From Fidelibacterota bacterium (GTDB lineage Bacteria > Pseudomonadota > Alphaproteobacteria > Rhodospirillales > Rhodospirillaceae): DNA of 64,000 bases. This document shows positions 1-8,436 of the stretch, in pieces. The translations under genes and the position numbers were made by a program. Where the stretch lies: assembly GCA_947475895.1 (NCBI GenBank), contig CANJMF010000002.1, forward strand, positions 62,001-126,000. Reading direction: 5' to 3'. Every line of letters begins with the position of its first letter. The first letter of the stretch is position 1. A model generated the notes under the pieces. It was not told the DNA's origin. It searched no databases and saw only the letters and a list, made by a program, of their open reading frames with translations.

Positions 1-1151
1 TTCAGCTCTATCCGGCGGTTTTTCGCCCGCGAAGCGGGGTCGCTGCCAGGTTCAATGGGCTGATATTCGCCGAAACCGGCCGCCGCCAGGCGATCCGGGG
101 CGACGCCCTGAGCAATGAGGAACTTCACGACGGCAATGGCCCGCGTGGTCGAAAGCTCCCAATTGGTCCGTGTGCCCGCGATGGGCACATTGTCCGTGTG
201 ACCGTCCACGCGCAGAATCCAATGCACCTCGGGCGGAATATCCTTCGCCACGTCGAGCAGTGTGCGGGCGAGCTGGCTGAGCTGACGCTGGCCGTCGGCT
301 CCAAGCTCGGCCGAGCCTGATGCAAAGAGGACTTCCGACTGGAAGACAAAGCGGTCGCCCACGATGGTGACGCCGGGGCGCGCGCCGAGAATGTCGCGCA
401 GGCGGCCAAAGAACTCGGAACGATAGCGTTGCAGTTCCTGAACTTTTCCGGCGAGCGCGCGGTTCATGCGTTTGCCGAGATCGGAAATTTGCGCTTTCTG
501 TTCGGCGGTCAGTTTGTCGGAGGCATCCAACGTCGCACTTAAGCGCTCTAACTCTTTCTGCAAATCCTGAAGCTGCTGATTCATGAGCGCGGCTTGCGCT
601 TCGGATTCGATGCTGCGGCTTCGTTCACGCGCGATGTCGCCTTCGCTCCTGGCGACTTTGCTGCCGAGGTCGGTGACTTGTTTCTCCAAGCTGCCTTTGA
701 GCACTTCCAGCGCTTTGATGTTTTGCTGGAGGAGTGCGAGGTCTTGAATCTGCTTGGCGATTTGTTCGCGATCTTTCGCCGTGGCGGCGGCCGCCGCGGT
801 GGCTGTGTCCCTCAAAAGCGCGACTTCATTGCCGCGGGATTCGGATTCCGCCGTCTTCTCGGTGAGTTGTGTCGTCGGGGCCACGTTGGCGTCTTGCTGG
901 GCTTGCAGATCGGTGGTCAGGCGGCCGACGGTGACTTCAAGTTCGGCGCGCGCTTTGCGTTCCAGGCCCAGCATGTCGCCCAGCTGGGCGAGGGCTTGGT
1001 CGCGCAGATTGAGCGCTTGGCCCAGGAAGTATTGCCCGAGCACGAAGACCAGCAGCAGGAAGATAACGATGATGAGCATGGTCGACAGGGCGTCGACCCA
1101 GCCGGGCCAAATGTCGACCGTGCGGCGCGTGCGGCGGGCGTAAGCGGCCAT
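1..1151 (-). CDS. MotB/OmpA-like peptidoglycan-binding protein, C-terminus cut by window edge
   Basis: Read on the minus strand from an ATG at 1151, with no stop before base 1, so the C-terminus lies outside the window. A single transmembrane helix at about residues 20-42 follows a short basic N-terminus, then a long Gln/Glu/Lys-rich coiled coil (about 45-245), then an OmpA/MotB domain with the GHTDNVP signature near residues 316-323 and a later AKNRRIEL end. This is the build of an inner-membrane protein that reaches through the periplasm to peptidoglycan. The start is 7 bases beyond the stop of the MotA/TolQ-like gene at 1158-2357, so the two probably form one ion-channel-like complex. No flagellar genes are nearby, so I do not call it MotB of a flagellum; a TolR/ExbD-type or gliding/division role is equally possible. 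Confidence 0.85.
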   Translation of the reverse strand, partial: MAAYARRTRRTVDIWPGWVDALSTMLIIVIFLLLVFVLGQYFLGQALNLRDQALAQLGDMLGLERKARAELEVTVGRLTTDLQAQQDANVAPTTQLTEKTAESESRGNEVALLRDTATAAAAATAKDREQIAKQIQDLALLQQNIKALEVLKGSLEKQVTDLGSKVARSEGDIARERSRSIESEAQAALMNQQLQDLQKELERLSATLDASDKLTAEQKAQISDLGKRMNRALAGKVQELQRYRSEFFGRLRDILGARPGVTIVGDRFVFQSEVLFASGSAELGADGQRQLSQLARTLLDVAKDIPPEVHWILRVDGHTDNVPIAGTRTNWELSTTRAIAVVKFLIAQGVAPDRLAAAGFGEYQPIEPGSDPASRAKNRRIEL

Positions 1152-1157
1152 GCCGCG

Positions 1158-2357
1158 CTACTCGTCGCCGTTGGCGGTGTCGCGCGCCGCCACGGACGCG
1201 ACGGTTTTTGCGAGCAACTTGATCTCATTGCGAATTTCACGAACCGTTTCGTCGCGCCCCGAGACAACGGCTGTCGTCAACCGTCCCATGGCTGCGTCGA
1301 TGTTGCGGATGTGTCCGCGCGTTGCGTCGTCGATGCCGCCGCTGCCGGCGTCCGGTCCGGTGAAGGCCGTCGTCATATCGCCGATGCTGCGAATCAAGGG
1401 GGCGAGATCGCGTTGGCTCTCGGCCATGCGCAGAAGGATTTGTTGTTCCGCGCGCATTTGATCGGCGAGGATGGAAAGCTTGTTGTTCAGCTCGGCCAGT
1501 TGATCGTTTCCGGCCACGCGGCTTTGCTCGCTGCGGGCCATGATGTTTTGCAGTTCCTGCAAACTTTCGGCGGTCTGTTCGAGCAATGCCTCGGTGTAGG
1601 CGGAAACACCTTGCTCACCGTCGCCGGGACCCGTGCCTGAAGACAGGCGGGTGAGACCCGACAACCATTCTTCGAGGTCGTTGAAGAACGCGTTCTGTGC
1701 TTGTCCGGCTTGAAGGTCGAGAAATCCAAGCGCCAAAGAACCAGCAAGCCCGAATAGCGAGCACGAGAAGGCCGTGCCCATGCTGGAGAGTGGTGCTTCC
1801 AAGCCCGTCTTGAGTTTGTTGAACATGGCTGCGATGTCTTCGCCGCTGGCCGTCAGATTGCGGATAACGTCGCCGACGGCACTGACCGTGCCCAGCAATC
1901 CCCAGAACGTTCCAAGCAAACCGAGGAAGATGCAAAGACCAGTGAAGTAGCGCGACAGATCGCGGCTTTCTTCGAGGCGGGCGGAAATGCCGTCAAGCAA
2001 TGTGCGCAGGGCGGGCGCGCTTAAGGTGAAGCGCCCGCGGCCGCGCCGCTCGCCAAGCATCCGCGACATGGATGCGAGCAAACGCAATTTCGTGTCATCG
2101 GTTTGAGCGCGGAGTTCGCTGTCGGGCGACGCGTCGTTGTTGCGGAAATTCTCGATCCATTGCGCCTCGGGCGCCAGCATCAGCACTTGGCGAAAATTCA
2201 GCGCCACGCCGATGAGAATCACGGCGAGGATGGCGCCGTTCAACAGCGGGTTGACGAGAAAGATGCCGACCAATGTTTGCGCTATGAACGCGATCCCGAC
2301 GCCGATGACGACGAGAAAGAGAACCATGCGCGTGAGATAAGTTTTGGTATCGGTCAT
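1158..2357 (-). CDS. MotA/TolQ/ExbB-family proton channel-like protein
   Basis: The 399-residue product has hydrophobic helices at about 9-30 and 36-55, then two more at about 137-160 and 193-215 separated by the conserved-looking stretch GLLGTFWGLLGTVSAVG, which is typical of MotA/TolQ/ExbB proton channel subunits. The remaining C-terminal half is soluble and predicted helical. It is longer than TolQ (about 230 residues) and differs from flagellar MotA. The downstream gene, 6 bases away on the same strand, encodes the matching MotB/OmpA-like partner, and the upstream gene encodes another OmpA-like protein. Inference: a proton-motive-force-driven envelope complex distinct from the true TolQRA encoded at 18-20 kb. 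The substrate or process is unknown. Confidence 0.8.
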   Translation of the reverse strand: MTDTKTYLTRMVLFLVVIGVGIAFIAQTLVGIFLVNPLLNGAILAVILIGVALNFRQVLMLAPEAQWIENFRNNDASPDSELRAQTDDTKLRLLASMSRMLGERRGRGRFTLSAPALRTLLDGISARLEESRDLSRYFTGLCIFLGLLGTFWGLLGTVSAVGDVIRNLTASGEDIAAMFNKLKTGLEAPLSSMGTAFSCSLFGLAGSLALGFLDLQAGQAQNAFFNDLEEWLSGLTRLSSGTGPGDGEQGVSAYTEALLEQTAESLQELQNIMARSEQSRVAGNDQLAELNNKLSILADQMRAEQQILLRMAESQRDLAPLIRSIGDMTTAFTGPDAGSGGIDDATRGHIRNIDAAMGRLTTAVVSGRDETVREIRNEIKLLAKTVASVAARDTANGDE

Positions 2358-2468
2358 CGCGGTTTTTCCGGACGCACGCGGGCGTCAATGCGGCGCGTCA
2401 CTCTTCATCGATCTTGATTGCGGCAAAGCCAAGGTGCGCACGTGATGCGACCCTAGTTTTTGGCAGCC

Positions 2469-3776
2469 CTAGCGTTTTGTGGTGATGACGTCGACACGAT
2501 CGGGTTCGCCGCCACCGGATTGCTCACCCAACGCGCGCACTTCAATGCGGGTTGAGTCGACGCCGGCATTCAGAAGTTGCTTACGGACATTCACCGCGCG
2601 CTCGAGCGAAAGGCGGCGCGAACGGGCCACGCTTTTTTCCGCGTCGGACGCGAAGGCCAAGAGCTGCACGCGCAAGGTTGGATCTTTGTTCACGCGGGCG
2701 GCCATGCTTTTGAGCGTCGCCGAAGCGTCACCGGGAACGTCGGCGTTGCCGACCTTGAACGCGATTTTGTAATCGTCCGGCACGGCCGGTGGTGTTGGCG
2801 GCGCGGGCGGCAATGACGCGACTTGAGTCTCAGCCGCAGGTGCGACTGGTGCGGGCGCTCCGGTCAACGTTGCCGTTTGTCCGGTCGCTGTGGGCGCAGG
2901 CGGCGGCGTTAAAATCGACTTGGGCTGATTCACGGCCGGCGGAGCAGGCGGCTGGTTCAGCGCTTGTTGCTGCGGCGCTGGTGCGGGTGGCGCTACGGGT
3001 GCCGCGGGCTTCGCTACCGGAGCCGGGGCGACAGGCGGCGCAGCTGCGACGATTGGTTTTGGCGCAGCCTGAGGCGGCGCGGGCGGTGGCGCGATCGGAG
3101 GTGCAGCCGCGACAACTGGTTTCGGAGCCGCTGGAGGCGGAGCTGGCGGGACAAGGGCAGCAGGCTTCGCCGCCGGAGGAATCACAGCGGGTGTCGGCGC
3201 AGCGGCGACCTTCGGTGCGGGCGGCGGCGTGACCGGCGCGGGTTTGGGCGCGGCAACCACGGGAGCCGGCGGCGGCGCTACAGCGCGTGGCGGAGCCGGT
3301 GTCGGCACGGCGGCGGGCGGAAGGGCCGCCATCTTGGTTTCCGCAGGCTTTGCCGGCGGCGTTTCTTTTTTGATCGCGACCGTGGGTGTATCAGCCTTCC
3401 GGATGCCAGTTCTCTTGGGCATCGGCGGCGGTGCTAACTCGACCGGACGGGCATCGGCGCTCTGCACGCTTTTTGGCGGCGTGAGTTTGATGGCGGCCGG
3501 CAGGCGCAATTTGATGACGTTCGTGCCTTTCGGCAGGGCTTTTACGCCCTTCGGCGGGTGCAAGACGACAGGCGCGCGTGCGCCGTCGCCACTGGGGACG
3601 AGCAGCGCAGGTCCGCCTGCGCCAATTGCACCGTAATCAATGGAAACGCTGTTGCTGATCGCCGCATTGACCGGCCCACCCGCGAAGCTTGGCGTGGCGA
3701 GTGTCGCCAGCGCAATGACCGCGCCAAGCGGCATAAGCCAATAGCGTGTCGCATGCGTGCGCGTTTTAGTAGTCAC
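2469..3776 (-). CDS. Secreted Pro/Ala-rich protein with C-terminal OmpA-like domain
   Basis: I place the start at GTG 3776, preceded by a GAGGGG ribosome-binding site; an upstream in-frame start at 3836 would only add 20 residues ahead of the signal peptide. The signal peptide (basic start, hydrophobic core, cleavage near TPSFA-GG) is followed by an extremely proline/alanine-rich central region of roughly 200 residues, then a compact C-terminal domain of about 100 residues. In that domain the OmpA pattern is recognisable: ASD takes the place of GHTD, and LSLERAVNVRKQLL matches the NxxLSxxRA helix, so the Asp and Arg that hold peptidoglycan in the family are both present. The gene lies 111 bases upstream of the MotA/TolQ-like gene on the same strand. 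Probable periplasm-spanning envelope protein of the same system. Confidence 0.78.
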   Translation of the reverse strand: MTTKTRTHATRYWLMPLGAVIALATLATPSFAGGPVNAAISNSVSIDYGAIGAGGPALLVPSGDGARAPVVLHPPKGVKALPKGTNVIKLRLPAAIKLTPPKSVQSADARPVELAPPPMPKRTGIRKADTPTVAIKKETPPAKPAETKMAALPPAAVPTPAPPRAVAPPPAPVVAAPKPAPVTPPPAPKVAAAPTPAVIPPAAKPAALVPPAPPPAAPKPVVAAAPPIAPPPAPPQAAPKPIVAAAPPVAPAPVAKPAAPVAPPAPAPQQQALNQPPAPPAVNQPKSILTPPPAPTATGQTATLTGAPAPVAPAAETQVASLPPAPPTPPAVPDDYKIAFKVGNADVPGDASATLKSMAARVNKDPTLRVQLLAFASDAEKSVARSRRLSLERAVNVRKQLLNAGVDSTRIEVRALGEQSGGGEPDRVDVITTKR

Positions 3777-3960
3777 TTGCGCCCCTCTATCGCGGTCGAC
3801 GTGCAGCGCGTTTCTCGCACGTGCTCGCTTCCGCAAAGCCTTTGAATTCTTTTTGCTTTAAGCGTCTTCCCGTGCCGTAAAGGTACAACAGGGGGTCGGA
3901 CTGACACAACTGGCTAGTGTCGGCACGTTAAGAGCGCAAAAAATCAATTATCGCGGGTAT

Positions 3961-4752
3961 TTAGGCCTTGTTGAGCAGGTCCATGAGAGGGCGATGCAGG
4001 GTCGGGTTTGTCGCCAAGACGTCTTTCCCGGCCAAAACATCCTGCTTTCCGGCCAATGTCGTGACGTAACCGCCGGCTTCACGGACCAGCAAAATACCGG
4101 CTGCCATGTCCCAGGGCTGCAAACCCACTTCCCAATATCCGTCGTAACGCCCGGCCGCCACGTAGGCGAGATCGAGGGCGGCCGAACCCATGCGCCGCAC
4201 GCCGGATACTTTATCCATCACGGTTTCGAGCTGATTCAGAAACGGCTTGTGACCAGGGCGGCCGTGAAACGGAATTCCGGTCGCGAGCAGAGACTGCGTC
4301 AGATCGCTGCGCGACGACACGCGCAAACGGCGGTCGTTGAGGAAAGCGCCTTTGCCGCGCTCGGCGAAATACATCTCTTCGATGATCGGATTATAGACGA
4401 GGCCCGCGATGATCTCGCCGTTGTGCTCGAGCGCGATGGAGATCGCGACGTGCGGAATGCCGTGTAGAAAATTGGTGGTGCCATCGATGGGGTCGATAAT
4501 CCAGCGGTGCGCGGGATCGGCGCCTTCGATTGCGCCGCCTTCTTCGAGTAAAAACCCGAACTTGGGGCGGGCTTTCAACAACTCGTCGCGCAGCGTCTTT
4601 TCGACGCGCAAATCGGCGGCGGTGACGTAGTCGCTGGGGCCTTTGTGAGAGACTTGAAGCTGTTCGACTTCGCCGAAGTCACGCTTCATGGCGCGCGCCG
4701 CTTTACGCGCCGCGGCGGTCATCACTGTCCAGAGGGCCGAACTTGGCGCCAT
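3961..4752 (-). CDS. suhB: Inositol monophosphatase family protein
   Basis: The 263-residue protein has the full Mg-dependent phosphatase signature: the metal-binding pair EE at 70-71, the motif DPIDGTTNF at 87-95 and the C-terminal WDMAAG at 214-219. The family hydrolyses myo-inositol 1-phosphate; bacterial SuhB also acts with the Nus factors in rRNA transcription antitermination. Length and motif order are those of SuhB. It lies 22 bases after the efp stop on the same strand, so the two are probably co-transcribed. The physiological substrate cannot be told from sequence. Confidence 0.92.
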   Translation of the reverse strand: MAPSSALWTVMTAAARKAARAMKRDFGEVEQLQVSHKGPSDYVTAADLRVEKTLRDELLKARPKFGFLLEEGGAIEGADPAHRWIIDPIDGTTNFLHGIPHVAISIALEHNGEIIAGLVYNPIIEEMYFAERGKGAFLNDRRLRVSSRSDLTQSLLATGIPFHGRPGHKPFLNQLETVMDKVSGVRRMGSAALDLAYVAAGRYDGYWEVGLQPWDMAAGILLVREAGGYVTTLAGKQDVLAGKDVLATNPTLHRPLMDLLNKA

Positions 4753-4774
4753 CGGTTATGCCTTGCGGTGACGC

Positions 4775-5338
4775 TTATTTCGCCCGCTCGACGTAAGAGC
4801 AATCTTCCGTCGCCACGACAATGCGCGTGCCGGCTTCGATGAAGGGCGGGATCAGCACTTTCATGCCGTTCTCAAGAAGGCCCGGCTTGTAGGACGAGGC
4901 GGCCGTTTGGCCTTTGACGACCGGATCGGCTTCAGTGACCAACAACACGACGCTGGTGGGCAGGTTAATGCTGACGGGTTTGCCGTCGATGAAGTCGACG
5001 CTCACTTCCATGTTGTCTTGCAAGAAGCCGGCTTTTTCGCCAACGAGCTCGGCATTCAGGGCGAATTGGTCGAAATTTTCTTTGTCCATGAAGGTGAACA
5101 TGTCGCCTTCCTTGAACAGGTAGGTGCAGTCAATCTCGCGCACTTCCAAGCGCTCAACCGTATCGGCGGTGCGCCAGCGTCCGACGCTCTTGTTGCCGCC
5201 GGCGACGTCGCGCATATCGACGGTCATGAAGGCGCCGCCCTTACCGGGCTGAACAACCTGCGTATTCAGGATCGTCCATTGCTTGCCTTCGTGTTCGATG
5301 ACCATGCCTTTGCGGATGGAGTTGGCGGAAATCTTCAT
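4775..5338 (-). CDS. efp: Translation elongation factor P
   Basis: The 187-residue protein begins MKISANSIRKG at ATG 5338; an upstream in-frame extension exists but is not part of EF-P. EF-P binds ribosomes stalled at consecutive prolines and stimulates peptide bond formation. The tip loop reads QPGKGGAF, with Lys33 at the position that is beta-lysylated in E. coli (Lys34). The lysyltransferase gene epmA starts divergently 131 bases away, which supports modification of that lysine. Several proteins in this window (TolA, CpoB, the gene at 2469-3776) carry proline runs that would need EF-P. Followed by suhB. Confidence 0.95.
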   Translation of the reverse strand: MKISANSIRKGMVIEHEGKQWTILNTQVVQPGKGGAFMTVDMRDVAGGNKSVGRWRTADTVERLEVREIDCTYLFKEGDMFTFMDKENFDQFALNAELVGEKAGFLQDNMEVSVDFIDGKPVSINLPTSVVLLVTEADPVVKGQTAASSYKPGLLENGMKVLIPPFIEAGTRIVVATEDCSYVERAK

Positions 5339-5469
5339 GACGCGCGTCCGTTTCTGTATGTGCTGAGAGCTGCAGGGCCTGAAAGCCGCGGCGCTTGTAT
5401 CAGTTTGGCCTCTGTGAGGCAACGCCTGGCCACAGTTGCGGGGGCTCAAAAATAGGGCTTTAAGGGGCT

Positions 5470-6522
5470 ATGGCAGGTCGGTGGTGGAATCCGCAAACCC
5501 TCGCGCGCAAGCGCCCTTATCTCGACGCCCGACGGGCGGCGGTGAAAGCGACCCGCGCCTATTTTCAGGCCGAGGGCTTTACGGAGGTCGAAACCGCGGC
5601 CCTTCAGGTGTCGCCGGGGATCGAGCGCCATATCCGCCCCTTGGGTGTCCGGCTGGCCGATCCCATGGGCGAGGGGGTGAGCCAACGCTACCTGCATACG
5701 TCGCCCGAGTTCGCCATGAAGAAACTCCTCGCGGGCGGGCTGCCGAAGATTGTGCAGATGTGCCGCGCGTGGCGCGACGGCGAGCGAAGCCCGCTGCACC
5801 ACCCCGAATTCACGATGATCGAGTGGTACCGAACCGACGTCGATTACACGGCCTTGATGACGGATTGTGAAGCGCTGGTGCGCGGCGTTGCCAAGGCGGC
5901 CGAGCGCATGCTTCAGCAGGGCGAGCAATTACGGTGGCAGGGCAAGACCTGCGACCCCAATCAACCCTGCGAGCGTTTGACGGTGCAGGAGGCGTTCGTG
6001 CGTCATGTGCAGATTGATTTGTTGGCGACAACGGACGGAACGCTGGCACCGTCACCCGATCGCTTGAAAGATGCAGCCTCCGCGCGCGGGCTTCAGGTCA
6101 GCGCAAACGATACGTGGGAAGATACGTTCTTTCGCATCATGCTTGAGCGGATCGAACCAAATCTCGGCATTGGTGCGCCCACTGTTCTATGCGAGTACCC
6201 GGCCAACTTGGCAGCACTCGCGCGGCGCAAGCCGGGCGACCCCCGCGTTGCGGAACGGTTCGAGCTTTACGCCTGCGGCGTCGAGCTGGCCAACGCCTAT
6301 TCGGAACTCACCGATCCCGCCGAGCAGCGTGCGCGGTTCGAACACGACCGTACGCTGTTTGCGGCGCTGTATGGCTCAGCTCCGCCCATCGACGAGGATT
6401 TGCTGGCAGCCCTAGCGTCATTGCCGCCGTGTGCAGGGATTGCGTTGGGATTTGACCGGCTCGTGATGCTCGCAACCGGCGCCACGGACATCACCGATGT
6501 CCTATGGGCACCGGTGGTCTAG
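5470..6522 (+). CDS. epmA: EF-P lysine lysyltransferase EpmA (GenX/PoxA)
   Basis: The 350-residue protein is a class II lysyl-tRNA synthetase catalytic domain without the N-terminal anticodon-binding domain, exactly the EpmA architecture. Motif 2 is the arginine-containing block CRAWRDGERSPLHHPEF at 98-114 followed by TMIEWYR, and motif 3 is GIALGFDRLVM at 323-333. EpmA activates (R)-beta-lysine and attaches it to the tip lysine of EF-P. The gene is divergent from efp, its substrate. An AAGGGG ribosome-binding site precedes ATG 5470. EpmB (the lysine aminomutase) is not in this window. The gene converges with the SRPBCC gene, leaving only 2 bases between the stops. Confidence 0.93.
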   Translation: MAGRWWNPQTLARKRPYLDARRAAVKATRAYFQAEGFTEVETAALQVSPGIERHIRPLGVRLADPMGEGVSQRYLHTSPEFAMKKLLAGGLPKIVQMCRAWRDGERSPLHHPEFTMIEWYRTDVDYTALMTDCEALVRGVAKAAERMLQQGEQLRWQGKTCDPNQPCERLTVQEAFVRHVQIDLLATTDGTLAPSPDRLKDAASARGLQVSANDTWEDTFFRIMLERIEPNLGIGAPTVLCEYPANLAALARRKPGDPRVAERFELYACGVELANAYSELTDPAEQRARFEHDRTLFAALYGSAPPIDEDLLAALASLPPCAGIALGFDRLVMLATGATDITDVLWAPVV

Positions 6523-6524
6523 CC

Positions 6525-7028
6525 CTAGAGCGCCTTAACGTATTCAACGAGTTGTTCGAGCGCTTTGCCCCAGCCGTGCTCGAAGCCCATGTCCTCATGA
6601 GTCTTGCGGCCGAAGTCGTCGCGATGCTTCGCCATGGCAGTGTATTTTGTGCCGCGCTCATGGGGCGCGAGCATGATGATGCCGGTGAAGGGCAGATCTA
6701 GACAACCGTCCTCGATCTTGGCGGCCGGGCGAAAGCCGGGCAGCAAGGCATTGGTCCACGACAGGCGTTTGTTCTCGATGGTTTCGAGATAGCAGCCGAC
6801 GTTGGCCGGCATGTCTTTTCCTTCGGGCGAGCGCATCACCGTGTAGAAAAGGCCGCCCGGTCTAAGGTCGATCGTACATTCAACTGTCGTCCACGGTTTC
6901 GGACAGAACCACGGCATCAGGTGCTTGGGCTCCGTCCATGCTTTCCAAACAAGATTCGGCGGCACATCGACGATGCGTTCGAAGAACAGATCCAGTTTCG
7001 GATCGAAGTCGGCGGGGTAGTTCGTCAT
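6525..7028 (-). CDS. SRPBCC/AHSA1-family protein paired with ArsR regulator
   Basis: I start this at ATG 7028 (MTNYPADFDPKLDLFFER), which overlaps the TGA of the ArsR gene in an ATGA junction; 167 residues. The pattern ERIVDVPPNLVWKAWTEPKHLMPWFCP followed by ECTIDLRPGGLFYTVMRSPEG is the activator-of-Hsp90-ATPase-like branch of the SRPBCC (START-like) superfamily, small helix-grip proteins with a hydrophobic pocket. ArsR-AHSA1 pairs are common in bacteria; the ligand is rarely known. Translational coupling to the regulator implies the two are made together. Function beyond the fold is unknown. Confidence 0.85.
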   Translation of the reverse strand: MTNYPADFDPKLDLFFERIVDVPPNLVWKAWTEPKHLMPWFCPKPWTTVECTIDLRPGGLFYTVMRSPEGKDMPANVGCYLETIENKRLSWTNALLPGFRPAAKIEDGCLDLPFTGIIMLAPHERGTKYTAMAKHRDDFGRKTHEDMGFEHGWGKALEQLVEYVKAL

Positions 7029-7369
7029 TTGCTTTTCTCCTCGGCGTGTAAGGCGGTGACATAGGCGTCGAATTGATCGAGGCGCCGTTCCCAAATATTG
7101 CGCTGGTCGGCGATCCACTTTTCTAAATGCGAGAGCGGCTGGAGTTTGGCGCGGCAGGTGCGCACGCGGCCTTTTTTCGTGGAAGTCATAAGGCCGCTGT
7201 TTTCGAGCACCCGTAAATGCTGCACGAATGAGGGCAGGGCCATTTTAAAGGGTGCTGCCAGATCGCTCACGGTCGCCGGCCCTTTGCATAATTGCGCAAA
7301 AACCGCGCGCCGTGTGGGGTCGCCCAAAGCGTGAAGCACGTTTTCAATGGCCGGTGAATAGTTAGGCAT
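7025..7369 (-). CDS. ArsR-family winged-helix repressor
   Basis: Begun at ATG 7369 (MPNYSPAIENVLHALGDPTRR); 114 residues. The segment LGDPTRRAVFAQLCKGPATVSDLA, then a second helix around MALPSFVQHLRVLENSGLM, followed by a basic wing (TSTKKGRVRT), is the ArsR/SmtB helix-turn-helix. I see no ELCVC-type metal-binding motif, so it probably does not sense metals and belongs to the AHSA1-linked subgroup. Its start codon sits inside an inverted repeat, TTAGG-6-CCTAA (7362-7377), directly beside a -10-like hexamer, which suggests it represses itself and the downstream SRPBCC gene. Confidence 0.87.
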   Translation of the reverse strand: MPNYSPAIENVLHALGDPTRRAVFAQLCKGPATVSDLAAPFKMALPSFVQHLRVLENSGLMTSTKKGRVRTCRAKLQPLSHLEKWIADQRNIWERRLDQFDAYVTALHAEEKSK

Positions 7370-7403
7370 AAACCTAAGTATAATACGCGACCGCACGGGT
7401 CAA
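7362..7403 (-). promoter_or_regulatory. Promoter and palindromic operator of the ArsR/SRPBCC operon
   Basis: On the minus strand TTGACC (plus positions 7398-7403) and TATACT (7377-7382) are separated by 15 bases, a short but usable spacer. Immediately downstream, the perfect inverted repeat TTAGG-N6-CCTAA covers 7362-7377 and includes the ATG of arsR. The mRNA leader would be nearly absent. A palindrome over the transcription start is what ArsR autorepressors usually bind; the binding itself is inferred. Confidence 0.55.
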
Positions 7404-7484
7404 TGCGTAAAACGTAATGCGAACAAAACGTCCGCGAGTTCGTTGTTCATCCGACTGTGGATTTCAACCGCAAGGATACCGGGC

Positions 7485-7784
7485 ATGGGGAGCTTTGCTA
7501 AACCGAAGATGAGCAAACATCAGTTGTCGGAGCCTGAGCGCGCGGCGCTTCAGAAGCTCGACGAACTTATCGACGCCATGAATGTGGTGATTGAAGGCAA
7601 CGCCATTGCCAATGACGCCATGCTTGTGGACGACGTGACGCGGAGCATTTCACGCTTAAGCCGCACTATTCTCGTGGCGGCGGCCGCGCGCATGATGGAT
7701 CTGAAACTAGAGCCGGATGACGAAGCGACGCCAGTCGATATCACGCTCGTGACCCAACATCTTCCATCGCATCTTCCGCAGTAA
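7485..7784 (+). CDS. Small protein of unknown function
   Basis: The 99-residue product starts at ATG 7485, preceded at 8 bases by AAGGA; a second in-frame ATG lies at 7509, and an upstream start at 7443 has no ribosome-binding site. It is predicted to be helical with the acidic/hydrophobic stretch EPERAALQKLDELIDAM in the middle and no signal peptide, membrane segment or cysteine pair. The composition resembles its neighbours, so I take it as a genuine chromosomal gene. It converges with thiE, 2 bases apart. I do not recognise the family. Confidence 0.6.
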   Translation: MGSFAKPKMSKHQLSEPERAALQKLDELIDAMNVVIEGNAIANDAMLVDDVTRSISRLSRTILVAAAARMMDLKLEPDDEATPVDITLVTQHLPSHLPQ

Positions 7785-7786
7785 CC

Positions 7787-8431
7787 TTAGCTGCGCGCAA
7801 AGGCGGCGTTGAAGTCGCGAACGGCCGCTGCGGGGCCGGCAGCGTAATTCCAAATACCTGAACAAACGGCAATGAAATCGGCGCCCGCTTTTACAAGGGG
7901 CTCGCAGTTCTCGACTGTGATGCCGCCGATGGCGACGCAGGGCACGATTGTCATTTCGCTCCAGGCCTCGATGACTTCGATCTCGGGGTGCGCGGTCGTT
8001 TCTTTGGTTTGCGTGGGAAAGAACGCACCGAAGGCAACGTAGTCGGCACCCGCTTCGGCGAGGTCCATTGCCAGGTCGCGTGAATCCTTGCAGGTGACGC
8101 CGATGCTGGCGTCAGGGCCCATGATCCGGCGCGCCTCATCGTAGGGCATGTCTTCATGTCCGATATGCACGCCGTCGCAACCCAGCTCGTGCGCCAAGTC
8201 GGGGCGGTCGTTGAGGATGAAGGCCACATCGCGTTCATGGCAAACGGGCATGAGCGCGTTTACGGCGATGCGTATGACGTCGTCGGACACATTCTTCAGA
8301 CGCAATTGAACGCAAGCGACGTCGCCGCCCGATAGCGCTTCGCGCAAAGTCGCGGCGAAGGCCGTCGGGTCGGGAATCGTTTCAGGCGTGATGAGGTAGA
8401 GCCGGCAGGCCGTCCCTTGGGAATCAGCCAC
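7787..8431 (-). CDS. thiE: Thiamine-phosphate synthase
   Basis: The 214-residue TIM barrel carries the ThiE landmarks: VQLRLK at 41-46, ILNDRPDLA at 72-80, DGVHIGHED at 86-94 and the loop [13 protein letters not shown] at 131-143. It joins hydroxymethylpyrimidine diphosphate to the thiazole phosphate to give thiamine monophosphate. The start is a GTG at 8431, 5 bases after the aldolase stop on the same strand, so it is probably co-transcribed with that gene. A TenI-type paralogue is possible because the usual VQxRxK is slightly changed, but the phosphate-binding loops look intact. The pyrimidine kinase gene thiD lies separately at 29.7 kb. Confidence 0.85.
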   Translation of the reverse strand: MADSQGTACRLYLITPETIPDPTAFAATLREALSGGDVACVQLRLKNVSDDVIRIAVNALMPVCHERDVAFILNDRPDLAHELGCDGVHIGHEDMPYDEARRIMGPDASIGVTCKDSRDLAMDLAEAGADYVAFGAFFPTQTKETTAHPEIEVIEAWSEMTIVPCVAIGGITVENCEPLVKAGADFIAVCSGIWNYAAGPAAAVRDFNAAFARS

Positions 8432-8436
8432 GGCGA

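Noticed and set aside
594-1640. Plus-strand open frame of 348 codons across two minus-strand genes
   Set aside because: It is antisense to the OmpA/MotB-like and MotA/TolQ-like genes, which have clear domains; composition is a GC-rich mirror with no recognisable fold.
3903-3921. GACAC/GTGTC inverted repeat between the OmpA-like gene and suhB
   Set aside because: Only 5 bp of stem with a 9-base loop and no T-run; too weak to call an operator or terminator.
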